Shown here: positions 17,105 through 25,893 of the stretch, in pieces
Layout of the letters: each line of letters starts with the position of its first letter
Position numbering within the stretch: position 1 is the first letter of the stretch
Origin: Microlunatus endophyticus
GTDB taxonomy: Bacteria; Actinomycetota; Actinomycetes; Propionibacteriales; Propionibacteriaceae
Direction: 5' to 3'
Assembly (NCBI RefSeq): GCF_014646195.1
Contig: NZ_BMMZ01000004.1
Coordinates: forward strand, 310,001-374,000
Length of the DNA: 64,000 nt
The notes under the pieces: model-generated
Seen by the model: only the letters and a program-made list of their open reading frames with translations
The model's database searches: none
Told to the model about the DNA's origin: nothing
Position numbers and translations under genes: made by a program

Positions 17105-17739
17105 TCAATACGCGACCGAGATGTGTTCGCGATGGCGCTCGCCGGCGTCGACGACATCCAGGATCGCCAGCGCGAAGTCCTGGCCGGACAGCTCCGACTT
17201 GCCGTTCTCGGTGAACAGTGCGACTTCGCCGCCGAGGCGGTACTTGCCGGTCTTCTCCCCCGGAGCATAGCTGCCGTACGCGCCGGCCGGGCTGAAGAAC
17301 AGCCAGTCCAGTTCCTCGGGCGCCTCGCTGGTGATCCAGACCCTGAAGGACTCCATCTCCAGCGCCTCGTCACGGAACTGCTCGGGAATGTCACCCTCGG
17401 TAAAGCGCGGCCGGTCGGCCGCAGGGCGTAGCGAGGAGAATCCTCCGACCACGACGAGCCGGGCGCCGGCTTTGGCGGCTGCAGCCGCGTAGCCCTTGTA
17501 CAGCCCCGCCACCTTGCCCGCCAGCTCGCCTCGGGGCGACAGGGTGGCGATCACCACGTCCGCGCGATCGATGATCCGGGTCGCGTCAGCGGCATCCCCG
17601 TGCTCGTACCGGACACCGGGAACCGGGGGTTCGGCTCGTTGCGGCTCCAGGAAACCACGGTGTGGCCACGATCGACCGCCTCACTGGCCAGATGCGCGCC
17701 GGTGTAGCCGGTGCCACCGATGATCGCGATGCTCGACAT
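17105..17739 (-). pseudogene. NAD(P)-binding (NmrA-like) protein split by one frameshift
   Basis: The N-terminus MSSIAIIGGTGYTGAHLASE is a Rossmann start with a good ribosome binding site (AGGAGAGG). The frame is lost at a G-run on the + strand (17625-17629) and the rest continues in another frame (VPGVRYEHGDAADATRIIDR, DVVIATLSP, GARLVVVGG, LDWLFFSPAG) to 17105. One extra C would restore a normal protein of about 211 residues. Either a recent null mutation or a homopolymer sequencing error. Confidence 0.8.
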
Positions 17740-17756
17740 GGCCTCTCCTCTGTTCC

Positions 17757-17808
17757 TGATCTTGTGTGTTGATCTTGCTGATTGATCTTGCTTGTTGATC
17801 TTGGTGTC
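17757..17808. repeat. Four tandem 13-bp units, TGATCTTG core
   Basis: TGATCTTG starts at 17757, 17770, 17783 and 17796, an exact 13-bp period with variable 5-bp spacers. It fills the gap between the LLM oxidoreductase stop and the 5' end of the NAD(P)-binding gene (both on the minus strand), so it lies in that gene's promoter region. It could be an operator array or a slippage microsatellite. Confidence 0.8.
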
Positions 17809-18829
17809 AGCGCCAGCCGAGGGCGGGCGCGACGTCTTTGAGGATCGTTTCGAGTACGTGGACGTTGTAGTCGACGCCGAGTTGGTTGGGCACGGTCAAC
17901 AGCACCGTGTCCGCTGTCGCGATCGCCTCGTCGCCGGCCAGCAGATCGACCAGCACGTCCGGCTCGCCGGTGAACGAACGGCCGAAGACCGCCCTGGTCT
18001 TGTCGTCGATCCAGCCGACCTGGTCCTGGTCTCCTGTGTCGTCGCCGAAATAGGCGCGATCCTCATCGGTCACCAGCGGCAGGATCGAACGACTGACCGA
18101 GACCCGTGGCTCGCGGTCGTGCCCGGCCTCCTTCCAGGCGGCACGGAAGGCCTCGATCTGCTTGCGTTGTTGGACATGCAGCGGCTCGCCGGTCTCGTCG
18201 TCCTTGAGCGTCGAGCTCTGCAGATTCATGCCCTTCTCCGCCGCCCACTGGGCAGTCCGGTCCGAACCTGCACCCCACCAGATCCGTTCCCGGAGCCCCT
18301 CGCTATAGGGCTCCAGGCGCAGCGGGCCGGGCGGGTTGGCAAACATCGGCCGCGGATTCGGTTCGGCGAACCCCTCGCCCTTGAGCACCTCGAGGAACAC
18401 CTCGGTGTGCCGGCGCGCCATCTCCTGCTCATCGCTGCCTTCGGCAGGCTGGAAGCCGAAATAGCGCCAGCCGTCGATGACCTGCTCGGGCGATCCCCGG
18501 CTGATCCCCAGCTGCAACCGGCCACCCGAGATGAGGTCGGCGGCGCCGGCCGTCTCGGCCATGTAGAGCGGATTCTCGTACCGCATGTCGATGACGCCGG
18601 TTCCGACCTCGATCTTCGAGGTCCGGGCGCCGATCGCGGCCAGCAGCGGGAACGGCGAAGCGAGTTGACGGGCGAAGTGGTGGACCCGGAAGTAGGCGCC
18701 ATCCACCTCGAGCTCCTCGGCCGCCCCGGCCAGCTCGATCGACTGCAGCAGGGCGTCCGCGCCGGTCCGGGTCTTGGAGTACGGCGAGGGGGTCCAATGT
18801 CCGAAGGACAGGAATCCGATCGACTTCAC
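17807..18829 (-). CDS. LLM class flavin-dependent oxidoreductase
   Basis: A 340-residue luciferase-like TIM-barrel flavoprotein. Family hallmarks are FLSFGHWTP, VHHFARQLASPFPLLAAIGA, IEVGTGVIDMRYENPLYMAE and the flavin-site segment GRLQLGISRGSP. It would use FMN or F420 to oxidise or reduce an unknown small molecule. No partner flavin reductase is nearby. It lies just downstream of the frameshifted NAD(P)-binding gene on the same strand, with only the 13-bp repeat array between them. Confidence 0.87.
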   Translation of the reverse strand: MKSIGFLSFGHWTPSPYSKTRTGADALLQSIELAGAAEELEVDGAYFRVHHFARQLASPFPLLAAIGARTSKIEVGTGVIDMRYENPLYMAETAGAADLISGGRLQLGISRGSPEQVIDGWRYFGFQPAEGSDEQEMARRHTEVFLEVLKGEGFAEPNPRPMFANPPGPLRLEPYSEGLRERIWWGAGSDRTAQWAAEKGMNLQSSTLKDDETGEPLHVQQRKQIEAFRAAWKEAGHDREPRVSVSRSILPLVTDEDRAYFGDDTGDQDQVGWIDDKTRAVFGRSFTGEPDVLVDLLAGDEAIATADTVLLTVPNQLGVDYNVHVLETILKDVAPALGWR

Positions 18830-18913
18830 AGCCCCATCAACGTACGCCGCCCAGAATCATTCCCGCAGAATCATTCCCCCCAGAATCATCCGGGCGGTAT
18901 TCGCTCCGCGGCG

Positions 18914-19918
18914 CTAACTGCCGGCGAGACGGGCGATCAGTCCCAGATGATCCGTTCCCGAGACCCGGAAGGTGTTGATCGAGAGAGCGGTCAGCCGGCT
19001 GTTGACCAGGACATGGTCGATCCCGATCAGCGGTGGCACCAGCCGGATATCGGCGGGAAAGGTCGGCATCCAGCCGGCGCCGGTGATGTCGGTCGCGGAG
19101 ACGAAGCCGTGGGCGTACATCGCCCGCATCGGTCCATGATCGTCGATGGCGTTGAAATCGCCGGCGATCACCTCCGGAGCGTTGTCGAGCTGTTCGGCGC
19201 GTTGCAGCAGAGCGGCGTGTTCGCTGCTCCATCGCTGACCGCCGCACTGGGGATTGCACGGATGGGCGGCGATCACATTCAGCCGGCCGATCCCCGGGAT
19301 GGTGGTGCTTGCGGTCCACTGCTGGTTGGTCGAGCGCAGCGGGCTGGCGTTGGTGAGCGGGTAGCGGGACAAGATCATCGACTGGTTTCCGCTGGTGATG
19401 GCGGATGGGACCGTGTAGGGGAAGCGGCCGCCCAGCTCGGAGCGTACCGAGCCGAACGCCTGCGGAGTGACCTCGACGAGCACCACCAGATCGGCCGAAG
19501 CCGCCTCGCTGCTGAGCTGGACCGGATCGGCGCCGCCCCACTTCATGTTCAGACTGATCATGGTGAAGGCCGGGCTGGTGATCGGACGGGGATCCGGGAT
19601 GAACTGGGGCGCGATCCAGCTCACCTGCAACGCCAGCAGGAGCGCGCTGATCAAGGTCAGGACGGCGATCGCGAGCCGTCGCCGGGCGCGGACGAGCGCG
19701 ACGCCGAGGAAGATCACGGCGATCAGATCGGCGGGCAGACCGTACGGGATGAACGAGGCAGTCATCGCCGTCGCGTCGTCGTTGGGTGGTACCAGGTAGA
19801 GGAACGCGGCCCCGATGCCCGGGATCAGTGCGACCAGTCCGACACCGAACCACAGGGACTGGAAGCGGCGAGGCTCCGGAACGGTCCAGATCCGCGCCCA
19901 GTGATCAGCCGGCGTCAT
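18914..19918 (-). CDS. Membrane-anchored endonuclease/exonuclease/phosphatase family protein
   Basis: A 334-residue protein with three N-terminal membrane helices (about residues 20-110) and an extracytoplasmic EEP domain. Catalytic motifs are MISLNMKWGG, VVLVEVTPQ (Mg ligand Glu), AAHPCNP, AGDFNAID, IGIDHVLV and GTDHLGL. It probably hydrolyses a phosphodiester of a lipid, nucleotide or extracellular nucleic acid. The ATG overlaps the stop of the upstream PH-GNAT gene by 4 bp, implying coupled translation and a shared envelope role. Confidence 0.85.
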   Translation of the reverse strand: MTPADHWARIWTVPEPRRFQSLWFGVGLVALIPGIGAAFLYLVPPNDDATAMTASFIPYGLPADLIAVIFLGVALVRARRRLAIAVLTLISALLLALQVSWIAPQFIPDPRPITSPAFTMISLNMKWGGADPVQLSSEAASADLVVLVEVTPQAFGSVRSELGGRFPYTVPSAITSGNQSMILSRYPLTNASPLRSTNQQWTASTTIPGIGRLNVIAAHPCNPQCGGQRWSSEHAALLQRAEQLDNAPEVIAGDFNAIDDHGPMRAMYAHGFVSATDITGAGWMPTFPADIRLVPPLIGIDHVLVNSRLTALSINTFRVSGTDHLGLIARLAGS

Positions 19919-20985
19919 CGGCCTCGCCGGGCGAGGTGGGGATTGCGGCGCGTCATCCTGATCTCGGTCGGATACGGCGGGAATTCGGCGGCCCGGGACT
20001 CGCCGGCCTCTGTCCAGCCCAACTCGGAGTAGAAGGTACGGGCGCTGTGATTGGCCTCCAGCACCCACAGCCCGATCTGGGTCGTGGCCGGATCGGCGAA
20101 CAACTCGTCCTCGGCGGCCGAGAGCAGGGCCGTACCGACGCCCTGGCGCTGGAACTGCTCGGCGACTCCGAGGTGGTGGATGGTCTGCTCCCCGTAGCAC
20201 GCGTAGCCGGCCGGCTCGCCGCCGACTTCGGCGACCAGGGTCATCCGCCGGCGGTCGTCGAGGACTGCCTGCCATCGCAGCCGGACCTGATCGGTCGGAT
20301 ACGGATGCTGCTCGGGCGGGAAGATGTGGCCCAGCCGGGACAGACTCGCCGACTGCTCCAGACCGGTCAGCAGCTCTTCCTCACCCGGACGGCCGAAGCG
20401 CAGGCGTACGGGACTTCTCGGGTCCTGGTCGGGCAGGTGGTAGCGGTCCCAGACGCTCCGCAACTCGTCGCTGATCCGGTCGGCGCGGGTCTGCCGCCCC
20501 GACCGGAGCGCCGTCGTCGACTTCTGTATGCACCAGGCCTCGGCCTGGTCCTGCGGTGTGGCGATCAGGAGTCCGTCCCCGCCCGGCCTGATCAGGGTGA
20601 CGTCGGCCAGGTCGAACCGGTGCCGGTGGAAGGGGTTGATGACCTCGACGTCGTCGCCGGATCGGATCAGCCGCGGGTGCAGCCCGAGTCGCCAGCCGAA
20701 GACCAGGACCAGAACGGCCAGCCCGCAAATGATCGCCAGGACGGGCAGCTGCTGCCCGCCGAAAGCCGTCACTCCGGTGACCAGGCTGATCGCTGCGGCA
20801 GCGGGGATGGCAAGGCCGACGATCACCATCAGCACCACCACCACCATCAACGTACCGCGGGAACACCGCCAGGTCTGCGACCCCGTCGGGGCATCGGCGA
20901 TGGCGTGGGCGCCGACTGTCCGGGGGGCACCGGTGGCCCCCGCGTGGGCGCCCGTCGTCGCCGATGGGGTCCTGATCGCGGTCAT
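19915..20985 (-). CDS. Two-helix membrane PH-domain / GNAT acetyltransferase fusion
   Basis: A 356-residue three-part protein. A low-complexity N-terminus leads to two membrane helices (about residues 46-72 and 77-100). A bacterial PH-like domain follows (IRSGDDVEVINPF, FDLADVTLIRPGG), and then a GNAT domain from about residue 190 with the acetyl-CoA motif EQFQRQGVGTALLSAAE and the C-terminal ARTFYSELGW. The catalytic domain would face the cytoplasm at the membrane. The substrate is unknown. Its stop overlaps the EEP-family gene start, so the two probably act together. Confidence 0.82.
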   Translation of the reverse strand: MTAIRTPSATTGAHAGATGAPRTVGAHAIADAPTGSQTWRCSRGTLMVVVVLMVIVGLAIPAAAAISLVTGVTAFGGQQLPVLAIICGLAVLVLVFGWRLGLHPRLIRSGDDVEVINPFHRHRFDLADVTLIRPGGDGLLIATPQDQAEAWCIQKSTTALRSGRQTRADRISDELRSVWDRYHLPDQDPRSPVRLRFGRPGEEELLTGLEQSASLSRLGHIFPPEQHPYPTDQVRLRWQAVLDDRRRMTLVAEVGGEPAGYACYGEQTIHHLGVAEQFQRQGVGTALLSAAEDELFADPATTQIGLWVLEANHSARTFYSELGWTEAGESRAAEFPPYPTEIRMTRRNPHLARRGR

Positions 20986-21202
20986 CTGTGGTATCGGGTC
21001 TCGTTGTCGATCGTGCGCAGTCGATCGTGCGCGGGTCGGGCAATGCTGAACGCGCTGTCGGGGGAGACGGGGCGCACCACAACGCTACCAACCTTCCCCC
21101 CGGCGACCATGATCATCGGCCTTGGCGAGCCGTGCTCCGGCCGACTGTTATCCCCAGGCTGCAGGCGGTCTCGAAGCGTCGTCCACAGATCTGTCGCGGC
21201 CT

Positions 21203-21238
21203 GAACCAGAGGGCCTGTTCATTCTTAGGTTCTTAGTG
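21203..21238 (+). promoter_or_regulatory. Probable promoter of comEA (leaderless)
   Basis: TAGGTT (21226-21231) begins exactly 12 nt before the GTG at 21238, and TGAACC about 18 bp upstream could serve as a weak -35. No ribosome binding site precedes the GTG, so transcription and translation probably start at the same base. Confidence 0.45.
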
Positions 21239-22260
21239 TGTCGGGTCTGGATCAGGGAGCGGAGTCGCGCCGTCGGGCCGAGGACCAGCTGGCCCGGTTG
21301 CTCGGTACGGAGCCGCGCCACGCGGGACAGGATGGGTTTCCGGACGAGGACGGGTTCCAGAACTCGTCCGGAGCCCTGGAGGACGACGACTGGTCGGACT
21401 CGGACGTCGGGCCGGTCGTTCGGCCGGAGCTCACCGCTGCGAGGACCACTCGGTCTGCGGACACCGGCGGTGTGATCCGGCGGTTCTGGGAGGAGCGCTT
21501 CGGCGGCTGGGCGTTCGGCCCGCCCCAACTGGTCGTGATCGTCGTGATCGTGCTGCTCGGTCTCGGTTTGGTGGGGTGGTCGGTGTTGCGGGCCAGGCCG
21601 GTTGCGCTCGCCTCGGGAACGGGAGTCGGTGGCTCGGCGGCGCCGACGCCGGCGGTGACCGAGGGCGCGCAGTCGGCCTCGACGCCCTCGTCTCCCCATG
21701 CTCCGGCGCCGCCCACCGCCGAGACCACGACTCCATCGCCGACATCGTCGTCGGCCGCCCCGGTGATCAAGGTCCACGTCCTGGGCGCCGTCAAACACCC
21801 CGGTGTCGTCACGCTGGCTGTCGGAGCGCGGGTGCAGGATGCACTCGATCGAGCGGGTGGGGTCACCAAGGCCGCCGACCTGGGCGATCTCAACCTCGCT
21901 CAGCCGATCGCTGATGGTCAGCAGATCTACATCGCCCACGACGGCGGCCAGAGTCAGGTCCGCGACCCCGTCACGGTCCCGGCAGGCGGTGGCGCCGTGA
22001 GCCCCGGCTCCGATCCGACGGCCGCCACCGGGTCCGGGTCCTCCGGCGCGACCGCCGGAAGTGCGGCTGCTCCGGTCAACCTCAACACTGCAACGGTCGA
22101 CGAACTCGACGAGCTGCCGGGTGTCGGTCCGGTGACTGCCCAGAAGATCATCGACTGGCGCGCCCAGCACGGCCGGTTCGATTCGACCGAGCAGTTGCAG
22201 GAGGTCGACGGCATCGGCCCGAAGACGTACGCCGACCTGGCGTCGATGGTGACTGTCTGA
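21238..22260 (+). CDS. comEA: Competence DNA-binding protein ComEA
   Basis: A 340-residue membrane-anchored DNA receptor. An acidic cytoplasmic N-terminus of about 95 residues precedes one membrane helix (LVVIVVIVLLGLGLVGWSVL). An Ala/Pro/Ser/Thr linker, an SLBB domain (VHVLGAVKHPGVVTL) and a second linker follow, and then the helix-hairpin-helix pair (NLNTATVDELDELPGVG, IDGIGPKT-like). The long N-terminal extension is typical of actinobacteria. It shares one base with comEC (TGATG). The GTG start lacks a ribosome binding site. Confidence 0.92.
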   Translation: MSGLDQGAESRRRAEDQLARLLGTEPRHAGQDGFPDEDGFQNSSGALEDDDWSDSDVGPVVRPELTAARTTRSADTGGVIRRFWEERFGGWAFGPPQLVVIVVIVLLGLGLVGWSVLRARPVALASGTGVGGSAAPTPAVTEGAQSASTPSSPHAPAPPTAETTTPSPTSSSAAPVIKVHVLGAVKHPGVVTLAVGARVQDALDRAGGVTKAADLGDLNLAQPIADGQQIYIAHDGGQSQVRDPVTVPAGGGAVSPGSDPTAATGSGSSGATAGSAAAPVNLNTATVDELDELPGVGPVTAQKIIDWRAQHGRFDSTEQLQEVDGIGPKTYADLASMVTV

Positions 22261-24650
22261 TGGCCGGCACGCGGGCCGCGGGAGGCGACCAGTTGGAGGA
22301 TTCCGCCGAGCAGGATCGCAGCGGTCGCGAGCCCACCGATCTCCGGCTGGCACCGCTCGCTCTGGCCGGCTGGGCGGGTGCCTGGCTGAGCACTTCGGGT
22401 CAGCACTGGTGGCTGCCGGTCGGAGCCGCCGCGACGCTGGTGGTGCTACTCCTGGCCGGACTGGCGAGATCGTGGTGGGCGGTGGCGACCGCGGTGATGT
22501 TGGCCGGGACCCTGATCATCGGCTGGGCGCAGGTCGGGATGCTGCAACGGTCCGCGGTGGCCCACATCGCCGCGACCGACACCATCGCCACCACTGAGCT
22601 GGCGCTGGTCGACGATCCACAACTCCAGCCGGCCGAAGGGATCAGACCTGCCTATCTCACGGTCCGGGGGCAGGTGCTGGTGATCAGTGGCCGCGGCCGG
22701 ACCTGGCGCGAACGCGCCCCGGTACTGCTGACCGCCAGCGGTGACCAGGTCCCGACCTGGCGGGTGCTCACTGCCGGGACTCGCGTGCGGGTCACCCTGC
22801 GACTGGAGGCGACCGGCCCGGGTGCAGACTTCGCGGCCGTCGCCCGGGCCGGAAGCGCGCCGGTCATCCTCGGTCGGCCCGGCGTTGCAGACCGTGAGGT
22901 GGAACGCGTCCGGGCGGGCCTGCGGGCAGCGGTGTCCGGAGGGGCTCCTGAGGCGCGGGCGCTGGTGCCGTCCTTGGTCCTGGGCGACACCTCGGCAATC
23001 ACCGACTCGATCAAGGACGATTTCCTGACCACCGGCCTGACCCATCTGACCGCGGTGTCGGGCGCCAATCTCGCACTGATGCTGGCGTTCCTGGTCGTGC
23101 TGGCCCGATGGATCGGCGTCCGCGGCTGGTGGCTCCGCGTGATCGGGCTGGCCGGGGTGGTGATGTTCGTCGGGCTCTGCCGGACCGAGCCGTCGGTCCT
23201 CCGGGCGGCCGCGATGGGCCTGGTGGCACTGGTCGCGTTGGGAATGTCCGGCCGCTCGGCCGGGATGCGGAGCCTCTTCGTCGCCATGGCGGTGCTGGTG
23301 GTCGCCGATCCGTGGCTCGGCCGATCACTGGGGTTCGGGCTCTCCGTCGCCGCCAGTGGCGGGATCGTGTGGTGGGCGCGGCGCTGGGCCGCGGTGCTGC
23401 ACGGCTGGCTCCCTCCGGTCCTCGCCGAGACTGTCGCCGTGCCGCTGTCGGCACACCTGGCGACACTGCCGATCGCCACTGCGATCTCCGGCCAGGTGAG
23501 CATGATCGGCATCGTCACCAACGCCGTTGCCGAGCCGTTCGTCGGACCGGCGACGATCCTGGGCTTCAGTGCGGCAGGACTCTCGATGGTCAGCCCGTTC
23601 CTTGCTGCGCTGGCCGGCCGGCTGGCCTGCTGGTCGGCCCAACCACTGCTGTGGACGGCCCACTTCGGCGCCGATCTGCCCGGAGCGTCCTGGAGCTGGC
23701 CGGCCGGAGCGCTGCCGATCGTGCTGCTCGGTGCGATCTGCCTGGCACTCGCCCTTGCCATGCCGTACGTGCTGGCCAGGCCGTGGCTGGCCGGGGCACT
23801 CGCGGCGTTGATGATCATCGCGATCATCAGGGCGCCGGCCCAACCGGGTTGGCCGCCGAAAAGTTGGCTGCTGGTCGTCTGTGACGTCGGGCAGGGAGAC
23901 GGCATGGCCGTCAGCACCGGCCGCGGCCAGGCGGTCGTGATCGACTCCGGGCCCGATCCGAAGCCGATGCGGACCTGCCTGGACCAGCTGGGTATCCGCA
24001 CAGTGCCGCTGTTGATCTTCACCCATTACCACGAAGATCATGTCGGCGGACTGGCCGGAGTACTTGCCGGCCGCAGGGTGGAGCGGATCTGGGCCTCTCC
24101 GTACGAGTCTCCACCGGGCGGCTCGCAGGACGTGCACGCCGCGGCCGCCCGGCTGCACATTCCGATCGCGGTCCCGCCCGTCGGCACGACCACCACGATC
24201 GGCCCGGCCGAGATCCAGGTGCTGGGACCGGTCGACCGCCGACCGACACCGTTGGTCGCGGAGGAGGGCCAGTCGTCGATGGAGAACAACCTCAGTATCG
24301 CCACCATGATCACGATTGATGGTGAGCGGCTGCTGCTGACCGGTGACGAAGAACCGGAGGAGCAGGAACAGGTGCTCGACTCCGGCGCCGATCTGCACGC
24401 CGACGTGCTGAAGGTGCCGCACCACGGGTCATCACGTCAGGACCCTGACTTCATCGCCGCCACTCACGCCACGGTGGCGATCGCCAGTGCGGGCCTGCAC
24501 AACGACTACGGCCACCCCGCGCCGAAGACCATGCAGCTGCTGCGCTCCGACGGCATGACCACGCTGTGCACCTGCTGGAGCGGCTCGGTCGCGGTGATCA
24601 AGACGTCCGGCGGCATCGGCGTCGTCACCCAGCACCAGGCGACCCAGTGA
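22260..24650 (+). CDS. comEC: DNA internalisation protein ComEC/Rec2
   Basis: A 796-residue polytopic channel for uptake of single-stranded DNA. It has an N-terminal DUF4131-like region with two or three helices, the central competence domain with many helices (GLTHLTAVSGANLALML), and a C-terminal metallo-beta-lactamase domain with FTHYHEDHVGG and LTGDEEPEEQE that probably degrades the non-imported strand. All parts look intact. Start and stop are coupled to comEA. In other actinobacteria holA usually follows closely; here about 7.8 kb of catabolic genes intervene. Confidence 0.93.
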   Translation: MAGTRAAGGDQLEDSAEQDRSGREPTDLRLAPLALAGWAGAWLSTSGQHWWLPVGAAATLVVLLLAGLARSWWAVATAVMLAGTLIIGWAQVGMLQRSAVAHIAATDTIATTELALVDDPQLQPAEGIRPAYLTVRGQVLVISGRGRTWRERAPVLLTASGDQVPTWRVLTAGTRVRVTLRLEATGPGADFAAVARAGSAPVILGRPGVADREVERVRAGLRAAVSGGAPEARALVPSLVLGDTSAITDSIKDDFLTTGLTHLTAVSGANLALMLAFLVVLARWIGVRGWWLRVIGLAGVVMFVGLCRTEPSVLRAAAMGLVALVALGMSGRSAGMRSLFVAMAVLVVADPWLGRSLGFGLSVAASGGIVWWARRWAAVLHGWLPPVLAETVAVPLSAHLATLPIATAISGQVSMIGIVTNAVAEPFVGPATILGFSAAGLSMVSPFLAALAGRLACWSAQPLLWTAHFGADLPGASWSWPAGALPIVLLGAICLALALAMPYVLARPWLAGALAALMIIAIIRAPAQPGWPPKSWLLVVCDVGQGDGMAVSTGRGQAVVIDSGPDPKPMRTCLDQLGIRTVPLLIFTHYHEDHVGGLAGVLAGRRVERIWASPYESPPGGSQDVHAAAARLHIPIAVPPVGTTTTIGPAEIQVLGPVDRRPTPLVAEEGQSSMENNLSIATMITIDGERLLLTGDEEPEEQEQVLDSGADLHADVLKVPHHGSSRQDPDFIAATHATVAIASAGLHNDYGHPAPKTMQLLRSDGMTTLCTCWSGSVAVIKTSGGIGVVTQHQATQ

Positions 24651-24709
24651 CCACCAGGCCGGACAGGGATCGGCAGACCCAGCCAGGATCGGCAGGTCGC
24701 CCCGCAGGA

Positions 24710-25606
24710 TCAGCGCCCGATCCCGAGTGCTTCCAGCCGTGCACCCAGGGTCTGCTGTTCGGCGGTGGTCAGTCCGACGGCGGGAGGTACCGGATCGGCG
24801 GCGCCGACGCCCGCCCAGGCAAGCGCGGCCTTCCACCCCGCCGGCGGCGGCCCGACCCGGCAGGCCATCACCACGTCGTGCAGCTTCCGCTGCGCCGATC
24901 GCGCCCGGCCAAGATCACCGGCGAGGCTCGCGTCGTAGATCTCCCGGCCCAGCTCGGGGACCAGATTGACACTGCCCGCGATGGTTCCCACCGCGCCGAC
25001 GGTCAGCGAGGCCAGCAGCATGGTGTCGCTGCCGGTGAGCACCGCGAAGTCGGCGTCGGTGGTCGCGTACAGGATCGTCTGGAGATACTCGAAATCCCGG
25101 CTGCTGTCCTTGATCCCGATGATGCCGGGCAGCGTCGCCAACTCGCCGACCGACTCCGGCGGCAACACGATCTTGGTCATCGAGGGGATGTTGTAGAGCA
25201 CGATGGGCAGGACGGCGTCGGCCTCGACCGCACGGTAGAAGGCGGTCACTCCGGCCGCCGGGATGGGGTAGTAGGACGGCGGCGCCAGCAGCACAGCGTC
25301 GGCACCGGCCTCGGCCAGTTCGCCGATCTCCGCCACGGCGTCGGCGACAGTGAGTGCCGACGCTCCGGGCACGACCAGCCGATCGCCGCCGACGTGCTTG
25401 CGCACCTGCCGGGTGACCTCGACCCGTTGCGCCCGGCTGAGGCGGGGGCCCTCCCCGGTCGAGCCGGTGGGGCTGATCCCGTCGCCACCGCCGTCGATGA
25501 TCCGGGCCAGCAGTCGGTCCAGAGCTGCCGGATCAAGGTCGCCGTCCGGCCCGATCGGAGTCGCCAGCGCGACGTGAACTCCGTGCAGGTCAGCTGATGT
25601 CACCAT
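24710..25606 (-). CDS. DapA/KdgD-type aldolase-dehydratase
   Basis: A 298-residue (beta/alpha)8 class I lyase. The Schiff-base lysine is in IIGIKDSSRDFEYL, the proton-relay tyrosine in VLYNIPSMT, and the GSTGEGPRLS loop is conserved. Family members include dihydrodipicolinate synthase and 2-keto-3-deoxy-sugar-acid dehydratases or aldolases. Beside the FAH-family and NADP-type aldehyde dehydrogenase genes, a sugar-acid role is more likely than lysine biosynthesis. ATG 25606 (MVTSADLHG) fits the family start. It is divergent from the FAH gene across a palindrome-rich gap. Confidence 0.83.
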   Translation of the reverse strand: MVTSADLHGVHVALATPIGPDGDLDPAALDRLLARIIDGGGDGISPTGSTGEGPRLSRAQRVEVTRQVRKHVGGDRLVVPGASALTVADAVAEIGELAEAGADAVLLAPPSYYPIPAAGVTAFYRAVEADAVLPIVLYNIPSMTKIVLPPESVGELATLPGIIGIKDSSRDFEYLQTILYATTDADFAVLTGSDTMLLASLTVGAVGTIAGSVNLVPELGREIYDASLAGDLGRARSAQRKLHDVVMACRVGPPPAGWKAALAWAGVGAADPVPPAVGLTTAEQQTLGARLEALGIGR

Positions 25607-25792
25607 TGCGCGCACCGTCCGTCGTCGTGGCGCCGGCCGGAGATCCGGCAACAGCCGGACCACAACCGACGCGATGGTCTCGTCGGCCGAGTCCGCTGCT
25701 CCGTCCCGGCGGCTCGGCTCCTGGATCACAACATTAGGACAGCAGGCACCGACCGTTTCGAGGCGACCGGCGGCAGGCGGCCTGATCAGGCG

Positions 25793-25822
25793 GTGACCGC
25801 GGTGGTCACTGAGACCGCGGTC
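25793..25822. promoter_or_regulatory. Two adjacent palindromes in divergent promoter region
   Basis: GTGACC-GCGGT-GGTCAC (25793-25809) is followed three bases later by the perfect palindrome GACCGCGGTC (25813-25822). Both lie about 75-100 bp before the FAH-family gene and about 190-215 bp from the DapA-like gene. They are candidate operators for a catabolic regulator encoded elsewhere, since none is adjacent. The gap (25607-25893) holds no gene I can support. Confidence 0.5.
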
Positions 25823-25893
25823 CTGAGTGACGATCACGGTCGGATCGACGACCAGTACGCTCGGAACCGTCCGGAACAAAGGAGTTGATCACA

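Noticed and set aside
17757..17808. CRISPR-like interpretation of the 13-bp array
   Set aside because: Repeats are 8 bp and spacers 5 bp, far too short, and no cas genes are present.
17792..20032. 746-codon plus-strand open frame opposite the LLM and EEP genes
   Set aside because: It is a shadow of two well-recognised genes, with biased composition and no domain.
21148..21187. DnaA-box-like sequences TTATCCCCA (21148) and TCGTCCACA (21179) upstream of comEA
   Set aside because: Each differs from the consensus and only two occur; no cluster, AT-rich unwinding region or dnaA/dnaN genes, so this is not an origin.
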